Source: Owenia fusiformis (taxonomy: Eukaryota; Annelida; Polychaeta; Sabellida; Oweniidae). Taken from it: a DNA stretch of 64,000 bases. The stretch spans positions 11,849,181 through 11,913,180 of the forward strand of contig CAIIXF020000010.1 of assembly GCA_903813345.2 (NCBI GenBank), in the 5' to 3' direction. The notes under the pieces were generated by a model that saw only the letters and a list, made by a program, of their open reading frames with translations, did not search any database and was not told the DNA's origin. Made by a program: the position numbers and the translations under genes. Below, piece after piece: positions 31,901 to 43,900 of this stretch. Numbering within the stretch: position 1 is the first letter of the stretch; every line of letters starts with the position of its first letter.

Positions 31901-32010
31901 GGCAAATGCCACATCTAAATTTTATATTATATGTTCAATATCTTTATTAACATTTCTTTGCCTTCCCTATGTTTAGATCTTGGCAATGCCCCTATTCTAA
32001 TGTTCAATGA
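28935..32010. other. 3' flank of the adhesion gene and intergenic DNA
   Basis: AT-rich, with no coding exon recognised. GAGCCACC(C/T)GTGCTAGGGC then CATATAGCTCAGA occurs twice (about 29930-29959 and 30115-30145). An AATAAA at 31361-31366 could serve as a distal polyadenylation signal for 3' end B. Confidence 0.45.
31943..31948 (-). promoter_or_regulatory. Candidate polyadenylation signal of the minus-strand gene
   Basis: TTTATT on the plus strand, AATAAA on the minus strand, lies about 65 bases beyond the stop codon. Confidence 0.4.
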
Positions 32011-33418
32011 TTATTGTTTGTTGCAACTAGTATTTCCACAGCACCCACACGGCCTCTGGAATGTTGACTTTAAAGCATTTGGGGGCACCAGTTTGTGAAT
32101 CATGGGCTGCTGATGATTTTCAAAGGAATGATAGAAGGCATGCAGAGAACTTGCTTTAATACTACCAGTAGTCTCATGCCTATCATTATTGTTGTTTTTC
32201 TCTTGTAATTTGTGTATGTCAATGAGGCTGGCTGATTTATTATGCAAGTGGTCATCTCCTAGTAGTTCTAGATGGTCCACAGGCTTGGGGTTTTTGACTG
32301 CATGTAGTCTACTTGCTACTGTTGAGTTTGCCACACTGCTTCTGCGTGTACTGGTAGAGTCATCTTTCCCATTTATAGATTCACTTGAACTGTAATAAAG
32401 CGGGTCACTTTCTGATGTGGTAATGCTATTGTAGCTGTTATGGTCTTCATAACTGAAACGCCTATAATATCCTTGTATATCATCTTGGCTCATTGTCATT
32501 TCATATCCATTGAATGTTGTAGATGGAACTGGAGTAGCTAAGCTTCCCATACTTGCACTATGGGGTCTTATTGAAAGCTGTCTTAATGTGTACATACTCT
32601 CCTCAAAGTGTTCATCCATAGGGAGAATCACTTTATTTGTATGGAGTCTCTCTTGGGGATTGATCTCTATTTGGGAGATTGATGTAACATCTGAAAAACT
32701 AGATGATCGGACGGTTGATGTTGTCTCGAGTCTGCTATTTTCAAATGCTATTTTGGGTTTATGAGGCAGAGGGGACAAGGACCTGTGTCTTGGAGATTGC
32801 ACTCTATTGAGAAGTGCACTCCTGCTTCTTTCCGTGACCATTTTTTGTTTACTTTGATCTGTTGTATTTGTATCTGAATTGGGTTCGTTCTCTATATTAC
32901 CAAAGTCATTAGCTAAGGAGGGCAGCATCCTCTTGGATGGCTCCATAGATCTGGATCGAGGTTGCATTATTTTAGGAACTTGAATTTCAATAGATTTTGG
33001 AATTATATCAGCCATACATAATGACCTTGATCTTGGCCTTCTAGGTTCCCCATAATATGGTACATCTAGTGTTTGTGTTATGGCTACTTCATTGTTTTGA
33101 GCTAATTTGGGAAATAGTTTGGTATCATCATTCTTCCTTGTGTCAGCTTTCCTAACTATTGTAGTTTTTGTTTGTTTATCCGTGCCAATTATCCGATCTA
33201 AACTTTCTATTACATCACTTGAGATTTTGTATTCAACTTTCATTGATTCCGATGTCATTACACCGGCACTGTTATATTGTACTAGTGTCTTTGATCTTGG
33301 TTGTGTAGTTTTATGTTCATTTTTGTCCTCACTGACAACTATCTTTGGAGGTGTTGAAGACAATCTCTTTTTCACACTGCCCTGTCGCTTTTTCTTTCTA
33401 CTCCCCGATCGCTCCATT
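32011..33418 (-). CDS. Unrecognised Ser/Arg-rich protein, terminal coding exon (468 codons)
   Basis: This is an open frame from ATG at 33417 to the stop at 32011. The base before ATG follows CTTAATTATTTCAG read on the minus strand, a good 3' splice site, so this is the last exon of a gene. The ATG may be the true start (5' UTR upstream) or internal. The N-terminus is basic (MERSGSRKKKRQGSVKKRLS). Basic-serine motifs recur: RRPRSRSLC, QPRSRSMEP, SPRHRSLSP, RPHSASMG, RRFSYED, TRRSSVA; these are RxxS-type kinase or 14-3-3 candidates. The C-terminus is cysteine-rich (RPCGCCGNTSCNKQ). No globular domain or membrane segment is evident, and the family is unknown to me. The size of the frame, and serine and acidic bias without a repeated DNA unit, support it as coding. 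Confidence 0.75.
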
Positions 33419-34434
33419 CTGAAATAATTAAGAGAATATATTTTATAGGTAGTAGGCTACTTAATATTATATTCTTGATATATTTATATGTACAGTAGTA
33501 CATTTCACATTAGTGGGTAACAACTTTGTACATAGTTTGGAGGGTAACAAAAAATATTTTATATACTTTTATATTTTAATATTTGGGGGAATTTTCCCAT
33601 TGCTTCCTACTTGGTTCCTCTTTAAAGAAATTAGGCAGGCCTAGTGGGACCAAGCTCCAAGTTATTGCCTAAATTCTTATTCTACTTGATCTACCTTAAC
33701 CATGTCCAAATTAGATTCTTACACTATACAATACATTGGTATAATTTATCCCTAAGTATCTGCGAATTCAGATAAAAATTGAATATCAAATATCAGTATT
33801 ATTTGAAACCCATAACTTCTTTAATAGCTTGGTAATACAATACTTTGAATAATTTATCATCTGGTCTTTATTTGAATTACGATATGTTGAAAAAAAGTTA
33901 TTGTCAAAATAATCGAAACACACATATGGCTTATTTTACATAAATGACACATTTGGATCTTATTTTATTTGAAATTATTACTCAATGAGGGAGGATATTC
34001 CAACAGTTTTATACATTTAACCTTATAATCTGCACGTTGTTCAATTTCCCCTGGACAATAACATTACCTTTTCAACCAAGTGTTTTTCAACAATGCAGAG
34101 ACGGTTGCACTTTTATTTTGTAAAAATGATTATCTCATATTAGATATTTTTTATTCAACTTCTTTATTCAAGGGTGCAGTAGTTTTGAGTGTCCAGTCAA
34201 AACAAGTAAATAGTAGGTTATGTGCCACAAAATAACTTGTTATTGTATTGCACAGGGATGGCTCATGAAGCTTACAAGGGGGAATTATTTGAAACAAATT
34301 CCCGAAACATCTTTTTTTAATTTTGTTGATCTATTTTTTAAAAAGATATGCATTGTTAGGTTGGTTGCACTTTTTGAAACACCCTGTGACATTTTGCGAT
34401 ATCACTGGATGTTTTTTGCAAATGGAATCGGCAA
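33419..34434. other. Upstream intron of the minus-strand gene, nothing else recognised
   Basis: AT-rich sequence begins with the acceptor on the minus strand. I could not identify the preceding exon. Confidence 0.4.
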
Positions 34435-35030
34435 CAGATAATGGCAATGTTAAATGGCAACAGATAATGGCAATGTTAAGTTGACAACAGATAATGGCAA
34501 TGTTAGATTGGCAACAGATAATGGCAATGTTGAATTGGCAACAGATAATGGCAATGTTAAATGGCAACAGATAATGGCAATGTTAAGTTGACAACAGATA
34601 ATGGCAATGTTAGATTGGCAACAGATAATGGCAATGTTGAATTGGCAACAGATAATGGCAATGTTAAATGGCAACAGATAATGGCAATGTTAGGTTGACA
34701 ACAGATAATGGCAATGTTAGATTGGCAACAGATAATGGCAATGTTGAATTGGCAACAGATAATGGCAATGTTAAATTGGCAACAGATAATGGCAATGTTA
34801 AGTTGACAACAGATAATGGCAATTTTAAATGGCAACAGATAATGGCAATGTTAAGTTGACAACAGATAATGGCAATGCTAGATTGGCAACAGATAATGGC
34901 AATGTTGAATTGGCAACAGATAATGGCAATGTTAAATTGGCAACAGATAATGGCAATGTTAAATTGGCAACAGATAATGGCATTGTTACAGATAATGGCA
35001 ATATTAAATGTCAACAGATAATGGCAATGT
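34435..35030. repeat. 26/27-bp minisatellite with 107-bp higher-order unit
   Basis: The basic unit is ACAGATAATGGCAATGTTA plus 7-8 variable bases. Four successive variants (ending AAAT, AGTTG, GATTG, GAATTG) form a 107-bp block that repeats at 34453, 34560 and 34667 and then becomes irregular. Long open frames on both strands here are a by-product of the repeat. Confidence 0.9.
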
Positions 35031-35659
35031 TAAAAACGACCCAATGTTTATCGTGTTATAGTCCTAATTTAATCTTAAAAGATTGAAATACCTCACAGTA
35101 AAAAATTGTGAAATTATTTAGCTTGGGCTTAATTGGTTTTAATTCTAATGAAGAACTATCCAGTCCACCCTTTTTCTCACGTGATGGTTCTATCAAACAA
35201 ACAAACTACCAGATAAAGCAAACAAACAAACAAACAACTTCGTAAAGCAAACATTTTTACCCGGTACCTTCAAATTCCACCGTTTCTCACTAACTTGAGT
35301 GCTGATTCATCCAGAAAGACATCAATCTCCACATAACAATCCAGGAAAGTACCTGTATCTGAAATACTCTAAAATGCTGAATGCCCAAGAGAATATAAAG
35401 CTTTGGCATACATAACTATTGGATTAAGGTGTGTTATTGATCTTGCAATAAAGTAGCAATTGCTATACATCCATGAAGCACTGAACATATTCAACAAACA
35501 ATTCAATTGAAATGGATTATAATATAGGATTATCAAATGTAAGACCACACCACAAAACGTTTTATATCAATTGGAAAAATGATAAAGTATCACTGGTGAC
35601 TGGATAGTCGTCACGTGACCATTGTTCTCGCGCTTTTTCTTCCACTTTCTTATGTAAGT

Positions 35660-36361
35660 AAAGGACCAGGTATAGTGTGGCAAGTGATTTTGGACAGTCA
35701 TATCTTTCTCCATGAGTACTTTCTGCCATGACTATGGTGACTTTTATTAAAACAATTATTATCTTTCAAGAGAATTCTCAAGAATAAAAATATTTATTAA
35801 ACAATTCGAACAATTATGCATAAGAACCTTTCTTTCAAAATGTTGAACCTATTTACTCAAAAAAATCTTTTTATGATTTTTATTGCATGAAAAGATTATT
35901 GAACAGGGGGTCTAAAACTTCTTCAAAAGTAGAATGGTATTAAAAGTCTAGTTTTGAAGATATCAATTTTCGATGACCAAAATGATGCTGAAAGCAATGG
36001 AGGGCATGAGTTTTCCCTATGGGAAAATATCATGGGAAATGGGGTATTTAACTTATCGCATTTCAATACCCATCCTCTTTTCAGAAGTTGGTTATATAAA
36101 AGTTTTGATATATAAGAAATTGAGAAAAACAAGATCCTCTTCAAAAATAAACCTAATATAACATTTTGTAAAAAATGACAAGTAGGGATTCTAACCCATA
36201 ATTTTTCAAAGAGTTAGGTTTATATTTTTATTATCATGGGTACTTCACTTGAAAGAAAACATGTTGTTTTAATAAAAGCCACTATATTTATGGCCAGAAA
36301 GTATTCAAGGAGAAAGATATGACTGTCCAAAACCACTTGTCATACTATACCTGGTCCTTTT
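35660..36361. mobile_element. ~700-bp inverted-repeat element
   Basis: The ends AAAGGACCAGGTATAGT and ACTATACCTGGTCCTTT are inverted. The symmetry continues through TTTTGGACAGTCATATCTTT, TACTTTCTG and CTTTTATTAAAACAA for over 100 bases on each side with scattered differences. No transposase frame is present. Confidence 0.75.
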
Positions 36362-38159
36362 CAGGGAGTGTATATAGAAACATACTGTTATGCCCGACGT
36401 TAACAAATATTCAGAATAGTTCAGAGCATTATTTGAGCTAAGAATTTCACTGAGTTAGCGGCTACAAATTGCAAATGAGACGTTCCCATTTCAAAGTCCA
36501 ATAGGCCGTTTGGCATCATAATTGTGAAGAAAGCATTTTCTTCTCCGGCATTATATGATTATATCAGAGACATATAAAAATCCCAACGAAAGAAGCTCAG
36601 TAGGAATATAGTGAAGCCCTCCGTCCGTCACTCAGTCAGTCCATCCGGAAGATAACTCGATTACTAGTGGACAGATTTTTTCACATTTGGTGGAAAGATG
36701 TATATTGGTGAATAGTTTTACGCAAAAAAATTCAAAATGGCGGGAAAAATCTAATGTTTTTCATTTTAAACCAAAGTAATAAATATTATTATTTGAAATT
36801 ATGATAAATTTACAACATCTCTATTTCACATATGTTCCGTGTTTTTCACCCTGACCACCAGGGGTCGTGAATATGGGGTTGGAAAACATAAATTTGCCTT
36901 AATTTTGAGATCAGTGTTTTTGAAGTATAGCTTTACGAAGCTTTATTGTACTCAAATGGACTTGGCATTTCAAGTAGATATATATATCATGTAGCAAATA
37001 TTGTATCGTTTTTCTGATTCGGGCCTCGTAAAATTCAAAATGGCCGCCTAATGTGGGATTTTGAAATAATTTTCTGATCTCTCAGAACTATGGCTATATT
37101 ATACTCAAATTAAAGGAATTTCAGAGTAGATCACAATTATGGTATCGTTTTTCCGATTTGTGCCCCAGAAAATTCAAAATGGCTGCCTCGAGCAGGATCT
37201 AGGAATTCGCCATAACCCACGGACGTCAAGTAAGTTTCTGGCATATCCAGAAATTTGTACAGAAAATCAGACATCGATTTATCTCCTAATTGCCACTATT
37301 ACTGTGATTACCATTACCAACATCGTTCTAATTTAGAAAAGAATGCCTTGCATGAGACTAAATTCTATCCAAGTAACTTTATTCACATTTAGCCAGTTAA
37401 AATGCGCATAAAAAAGTGAAGAAATAGGAAAAAGGACTGGGAGAAATTCATAACGCACTAAAATAATCTGATCTTATCACTCTGTGTTTTGGTTCTGTAT
37501 TTGTAATTGCCTGTATTCTACTTAATTCATGTTTAGAACTCATACTGTAGACTGAACCGATTTATGATTTATATAGTGTTCGTTGGGATTTGCTACTCCG
37601 TGGAGTTGCCGATTTCTAGTTTTTATTTCAAATTTTCACAATATGTAAAATGAATTCAGGAATTAGTTTAACAAGTTTATGCAAATTTCCTCCTATTGGA
37701 CAAAGAAAATGGTTACTATGGTAACTCGTGTTTCGGGCAAAGAATTTAAATGGCAGAAAGCGCATAAAATGTCAATTTATAAATGTAGTTCCGAGCTGCT
37801 TCCTGCATAAGGGTTGGTCTTTAAGAAAGACGAACATAAGGTTTATGTTTGAATCCAAATGTGGGTTTTCTAGTGAAAAATATCTAATTTAAAGACGGAA
37901 AACAAAGAAAAACAACATCAAATAAAAAGCGAGCCAATTCATAAATGATTTAAAAACACATCCAACAAGTCAACATCCGAAATAAACAGACATACAAACG
38001 CAATCTAGGCTATTTGAATTTATTTAAAAATTAAAACCCTTCCCTTTTCACCACCGTATATGTAAGGAAACAAACATGGCATTCGAATTATTTAATATTT
38101 TTTAAGTTATTTTTCGATATGATAAACGAAAATCCATCTTAACTGCATTGTTGACGTTT
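36362..38159. other. Intergenic DNA with a further interspersed repeat
   Basis: AAATCCCAACGAA near 36575 and TTCGTTGGGATTT near 37580 form an inverted pair about 1 kb apart. Between them lie GGAATATAGTGAAGCCCTCC, shared with 5775, and several AAATTCAAAATGGC copies. No gene was recognised. Confidence 0.4.
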
Positions 38160-39025
38160 CGCGACTACACACCCGGTGATCGGAAGAAAAGAACGGAGGG
38201 TGGAGGCGGGGGGTAGCTGATTTTCGCTAGAAAATTCAACAAATCTGGAAGATTTATTTTTTCAAGAGAAAGTTTACAATTAAATTGCAAAATGAATAGG
38301 CGCAGTACACGAGGAAATGTGTTAGGTCTTCTCGGATTGATTGACTTCTAAGATTAAAGATCTATAAATCAAGCCCATTACACGACCTGTAATAAAATTT
38401 AATATATATTACCGACGTTTTTATCACAAAATTAATACCATTGGTTTTTAAGTTTCCAAAACGTAAGATAAAAAATAATCGAGAATAATTTAAATAATTA
38501 AAATTGAACGGATAATATGTCTTTAAGGTGTAAGAAATTTCTGCGAATTCGTGTATTTGAAAAATGAACTCAGTTACTCAGTAACAACCTGATGTTTCAA
38601 CTCTGAAATGTGAAAAACAGGGAGTTATTGGAAATAAAGTCAAGTTACATCTGTTATCATTATTTTTATGTCTTATAGACACATTACTCCCCCCTCCATT
38701 CACTCCCCCTCCTTTCAATTTTAATAATTTTCGATTATTTTTATAATATAATCGTATGGTAAACCAACGATGACACTGAATAGTTTTGTGATAATAACTT
38801 CACTTTAGTATTTATTTCAGGTCGTGTAGACCCCTGTTGCTTGATTTATGTTCAAAAAATCCTAGAAGACCTAACATATTTCCCCGTGCACTGCGCCTAT
38901 TCATTTCAGCCATTCAATTGTAAAGGTTCTCTTGAAAAAATAAATCTCCAAGAACTGTTGAATTTCCGAAAATCAGCGACTCTCCTCCGTTCATTTCTTC
39001 TGATCACCGGGCGTGGACTAAGAGA
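38160..39025. repeat. Long imperfect inverted repeat (arms about 230 bases)
   Basis: The left arm (about 38160-38405) and right arm (about 38800-39025) are reverse complements over their length with scattered changes. Matching blocks include CCCGGTGATC, GAACGGAGG, GCTGATTTTCG, GATTTATTTTTTCAAGAGAA, AATGAATAGGCGCAGT and GTTAGGTCTTCT. The spacer is about 400 bases of AT-rich DNA. Confidence 0.8.
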
Positions 39026-40831
39026 CTAAGACCATTTGTTTGTTAGTGTCGAATAAATTCTAAAATTCTATATAAATCAAGGCATATGATTTAAGGTCCA
39101 TCAATGTATCAAAAAAGAATATATCTACGGGCCTGTATTAAGCTTATTCATTCTAGAGGATAGAGGACGTTAGTAGTTTATAGTAAGTTACGTGTCATCA
39201 TGTCAGTATGATCGTTGAAAGTAAAAATCAAACCCTGCCAGTACTGTAAAATGAGTTTCAGCACCGCTAATGCACTAAGCTAACACTGAATGATAGTATA
39301 TCTCATTCATCAAAATATTTCTATGAAAAACAAGGCTAATTGTGAATAATTCAAAAGTGCAATAACACTCACACTTGGAAATAAATATGTCCATGTTTAA
39401 TTTAAATATATTTTAGTGTTACCTCTTCTTATATTGAGTATTCGAGTTAAAAGTAAAATTGTGCAACATTCCCATTCTCCAAATGCATCAGTTCACTCTG
39501 AAACCCTCAGTTAATCTTTGCGGAGGGCATTGCCATCTACCTTCAGAATGAAGATTAGAACTTGCCCGGGATAACGTATTTTTTCAAGGAAATAAGGCCT
39601 CACCCCACTGGCGGATCCAAAATCTAACAAGGGGTCCCAAATTTTGAGTGTGGAAAAAATGTTTGGGCCCCTAAAATCCATATTTGGGCCAAAATTGTGA
39701 AAATATAAGGCCCTTATCTGATATTGTGGCCTAAAAGGCCTTAAAACGAGATCAAAATATACCCATATGAGGCCCTACACATTTTTTCTGGGCCCACAAG
39801 GGGGAGTGCATGGTCATTTCCATATGCTTCCAATATATTGGCTATACTGCCAGACCTGCCGCTAATGTTGGAAGAAAAATTCTGGATGTGCGCCCCACTT
39901 TTAAAAGAAAACCCCCTTAGTTGTGGGTGGATTTTGAATCTCTGCTGCTGCGCCCCGTACAAAAAAATAACGGCCCCTCCCCCATCCACCTGAAAAATAT
40001 AGCCTAATTCATATATCATCTAATATTCTTCTATCTTCTTTGTTAGATCTGGAAAAACTAAACCAATAAAATGATTATATTCCGAGACGAAAACCAATAA
40101 CTGCCAACTGCAGAGGGAACATTGAAAACGTGGAAAAGTAACCGGTGCGTTGGAGATTGGAAGTTTGGAGATCAAATATTATTACGAAACTTCTTTTAAC
40201 GCTAGCTCGTCTGCTCTCATTAATTGACCAATCAGCTTCGGAGGTTGTTTACAACTTTAGTTCTCTTTGCTGAACGGAGCGACCATTACATATTACGTGT
40301 CTACAAAATGTGATAATTAGGCAAGGATATGTCACCTGATTTGAATTAAATTGAGGGGAAGTTAACTCAAGTTTTCGAGGATTATAATGCCGCAAATTTG
40401 GTGAGATTGCGATGTATTTTATCGTAGAAAACTCCAATCGAAAGTCAAGGCCATTTTTTGGATGACGATAATATGAAAAGATGACCCTATCAGTACAACA
40501 CTTGCTAGAACAACCGTATGGACTAGCTAGAAAGCTTGCTGAATTTATAACAATACGATGAAGGAAAAATCTACAGTTATATAATGGTATGAAAAAGTGC
40601 TCCAAGTGTCAAAATGAAGCACAGAGACGATCTGGTAGACAGACATTCATTACAAAACATACGAGAGTTGTTCAAAAAATATGAACACTGTCCCTAACCA
40701 TAACATACAAAACAGTAAACGATGTAGATTTTGTAATCCATTGTAAACAATGTAGTGACCCTAGGATACCTACACTTTCTATAAAAACCATAACCATTGA
40801 CCTTTATACTGATACATTTCAAAACTACAAA
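39026..40831. other. Upstream region of the receptor-like gene
   Basis: It contains a degenerate element starting CACTGGCGGATCC (39606) with GGGCCC-rich blocks to about 39990. Its end motif GGATC(C)GCCAGTG is also seen near 55096. No promoter element can be assigned with confidence; the 5' UTR of the receptor exon must lie at the 3' end of this stretch or upstream. Confidence 0.4.
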
Positions 40832-40928
40832 ATGCTTGCCCTGAGTTGGAAGGTGTGGCTCTGTGCATTCACTGGTTGTATTTTGATGATGACAAGTTCA
40901 ATCAAAGCTTCCGGCACAAAGGAACATA
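40832..40928 (+). CDS. Receptor exon 1: start codon and signal peptide
   Basis: ATG at 40832 opens MLALSWKVWLCAFTGCILMM then TSSIKASGTKEH. This is a basic residue followed by a hydrophobic core and small residues before a likely cleavage near KASG. It ends in phase 1 at CATA|GTAAGT, which matches the phase-1 acceptor at 57803. Exon 1 is linked to exon 2 only by phase and signal-peptide logic; there is no transcript evidence. Confidence 0.72.
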
Positions 40929-43900
40929 GTAAGTATAATATGGCAATATCAAACAAATGTAATGGCAGGTCAGTCTCTTAGTCTGATGTCTGACTCTGAC
41001 ATTTTCAGTAATGTCACACCACTGTCCCTTATATCTCCTAGCCTACATGTCACCTTCTTGTGATGTCACATCACTGTTAAAAATATACTTTTGGGACTTC
41101 GGCTATACAGTATATCAAAACTATGAGTAGTTGAATTTTTGTTAACAAAATGTCTGCATAGTAGCTGCTTATGTTGTTTCGATGGCATGTTGGTTGACTA
41201 TTCATTTTATTTTAAAACAATTATCTTATATATAAAACAAATTTGTAATGCATGATAATTCATAAACATATATACTTTGTTAACAATGTGGTTGATGTAG
41301 ATCACTCACTACCTTTTTATAATTTCTGTTTCGGAAACAAGCACTTTACAAATGTGATTTAGTTTTTCATAATGTGATGCAGTTCGTGAAAGCAGTGAGT
41401 GTTTCGGAAGTCCAAATGTGAGATATAACAAAATACCTACAGATACACTATAGTGTAGCCATCCCAGTTGATTTATTCTCAGGTGTAACAAACATTTCCT
41501 TGTGTATCCGTTGATCTGATCAAGATATAGATGTTATTTGCGGAATGGGTATACATGTACCTTCTGTTGACTGTATATGTACATTCATGTAACAAGGTAT
41601 CAGGCAATTGACTCATCAGTATTTTTACAGAAAGAACTTAATGGATATTTAGACATTTTACTATTGAAAATTGTGCACTTGTTGCACAATATTTTATTTG
41701 CCATGACATTTTTTGGTATTTTTGTGTCACCACCAAAAAGGTGACATGACAGTCGTTTGCAGTTTGGCGTCTGTAACAAATTCTTACAACTTCCAATAAC
41801 GGGTGGTAACATCTTGTCATGTTAATTCCTTGTTTATACTCCCTAACAATCTAAAATAACTGATCTAAGATTGATGATTGGGAAAAGCTTCCTAAATTTC
41901 AATCAGTTTCCGTCATAATATGCTTTAATATCTTGACTAGCTTAGCTTCTGAATATAACTCCGGGTGTGTTGTTACGCAGAGCTCCTCTTGAAGGCCTCA
42001 TGCATAGTAAGAAAAAACATTAATTGGATTAAACACAAAAATAGATTAAAACAATAACTTTGATATTTATGAGTAAATGTCTTGTTTTTCAACCAATCTT
42101 GGTTAAATTATCAGGAAATAGATTAGGATGTGCTCTGCATTATTGAAAATCATCTCTTATTTATAGATCTGTGTGACAACCAAAACTTAATTCATAACTT
42201 TCCATATAAAAGTCTTCAAAAGCAATTTTTGAGATTAAAACAATAACTTTAATATATGATGACATTTTTAGAACTTTAACTACAATATGAGCCAAAGTGG
42301 TTTAAACTTTTCCTGGGACCTTTAACAAGCACTTATGATTGGAAAAAGGAAGACTGTGTTTCATGATGCCTTTCCGAACAAGGATGTTTTGTCTTTTGTG
42401 ATATGCATGAAACAACAAACCCAGAGTCCTGTAAATTCTGCATTTTCTCCATTGACTGTTCATTACTCACGCAGGTTACCTTTATACAACATGCAATTGA
42501 TATCATAACAATATGATTCTTGAACATTCAACTTGACCAAATACCCAATTATTAAACTGTTCCTTAATGCCCCTCCAAGTCATTTTATTTGTGATATTAG
42601 TTCTAAATTTGATATGATAAAAGAAGTAATTCATTTCAATTTCTGTTATGGAAAGTATGATGAAATATTAAATGAATTAAGTTGATATCGGATATATAGG
42701 AATTTTAGTCATCACACTTTTAAACAGTGATTCATAACTTGTGTAAGTATTATTATTCATTATAATCGACCTGTTCTGCTTTCTCTTTTTAGCTAATTGC
42801 TCTATCTTGTACATTTCATGAATCAAAAAATAAAAATAATGTTTCAGTGTTTATAACAAAATGGCATCATTCTCTAGACAAAGGGTTGTCCTTCCATTCT
42901 AATATACATAACCAAAATCAATAAATCCACAAAAGGAAGAGGTTGTTGGAGGACTATGATCCACATGATTCAGCAGAAATAAATCCTAGACTCCAACCAC
43001 ACATTGAATGATTATATTAAATGAGATTAGCAAGTGCAAAGTGATTTTTAATGCTATCATATCAACGAGAACTCAAAGGGCAGTTACTTCCTAATGTACA
43101 GAAGTCAAAACATTTTCACAAACAACTTTAATAGCAGTTTAAATAAAGTCATGTTTTTTCTTATCAGTAAATTAGTTGATATCATTTTTGTATCATCATC
43201 TACCACTTGTGTGAACTCTACGTCGTTGATTTTAATAGGTAAAGGTGAAAAATGTTGAAATTCATGTTCACGTTGGCATTGATCCTACCAATCCTCTAAG
43301 TTCTTTTAAGGACAATTTGTCATCCAGAAATATTATATAATGGCACATGGCATAACGAAATGTTGTAATAAAGCAGATTTCCGACATGATTTTTTATCTC
43401 TTACTATATTAGTCATTAATTTGATGAATTTGCAGTTCTTAATAATTCAGCAAATTAAATCTCCAGCAAAATCTTCAGGTTGAAGTGTATGAGAGTGAGT
43501 AATATTACAATTAACCAGCCCAAAATTAATACAATATTGCATTTAATAATATTACATCAATATTCCTTAGAGTATCTGAGATTATGGTGAAGTTTCTACT
43601 TTCCTATTGGTTGAATTCTGGTAATTAAACAAATAATCTGTCAGCTATTAGAAGTTCAATCAACTTGTTTTCGTGTATAATTCAGGTTTCTTTGTTTTGG
43701 CCCTTTTCCCATATTCATATTGTAATCTCAAACAAATGCATCAATGTCATACTTTTGTACTTTTGCTTGTAGTCCAATCCCAAAGTCTTTCTACGATTCT
43801 TTTTGCCTTTATTTATAAGATTGGATTTTCTGTTGTATGATACATAGTTTTCTTGTTTTTCTAATAGTATTGACCTGGTTTAGTTACTTTTTTAACATCA

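Noticed and set aside
34331-35086. Overlapping frames on both strands (repeating NIAIICCQ or TDNGNV)
   Set aside because: They arise from the 26/27-bp minisatellite; several start at 107-base spacing, as expected of the repeat, and no splice or start context supports them.
38841-39029. 62-codon frame after a possible TTTATTTCAG acceptor
   Set aside because: It lies wholly in the right arm of the inverted repeat, has no donor or family similarity, and is best explained by the repeat.
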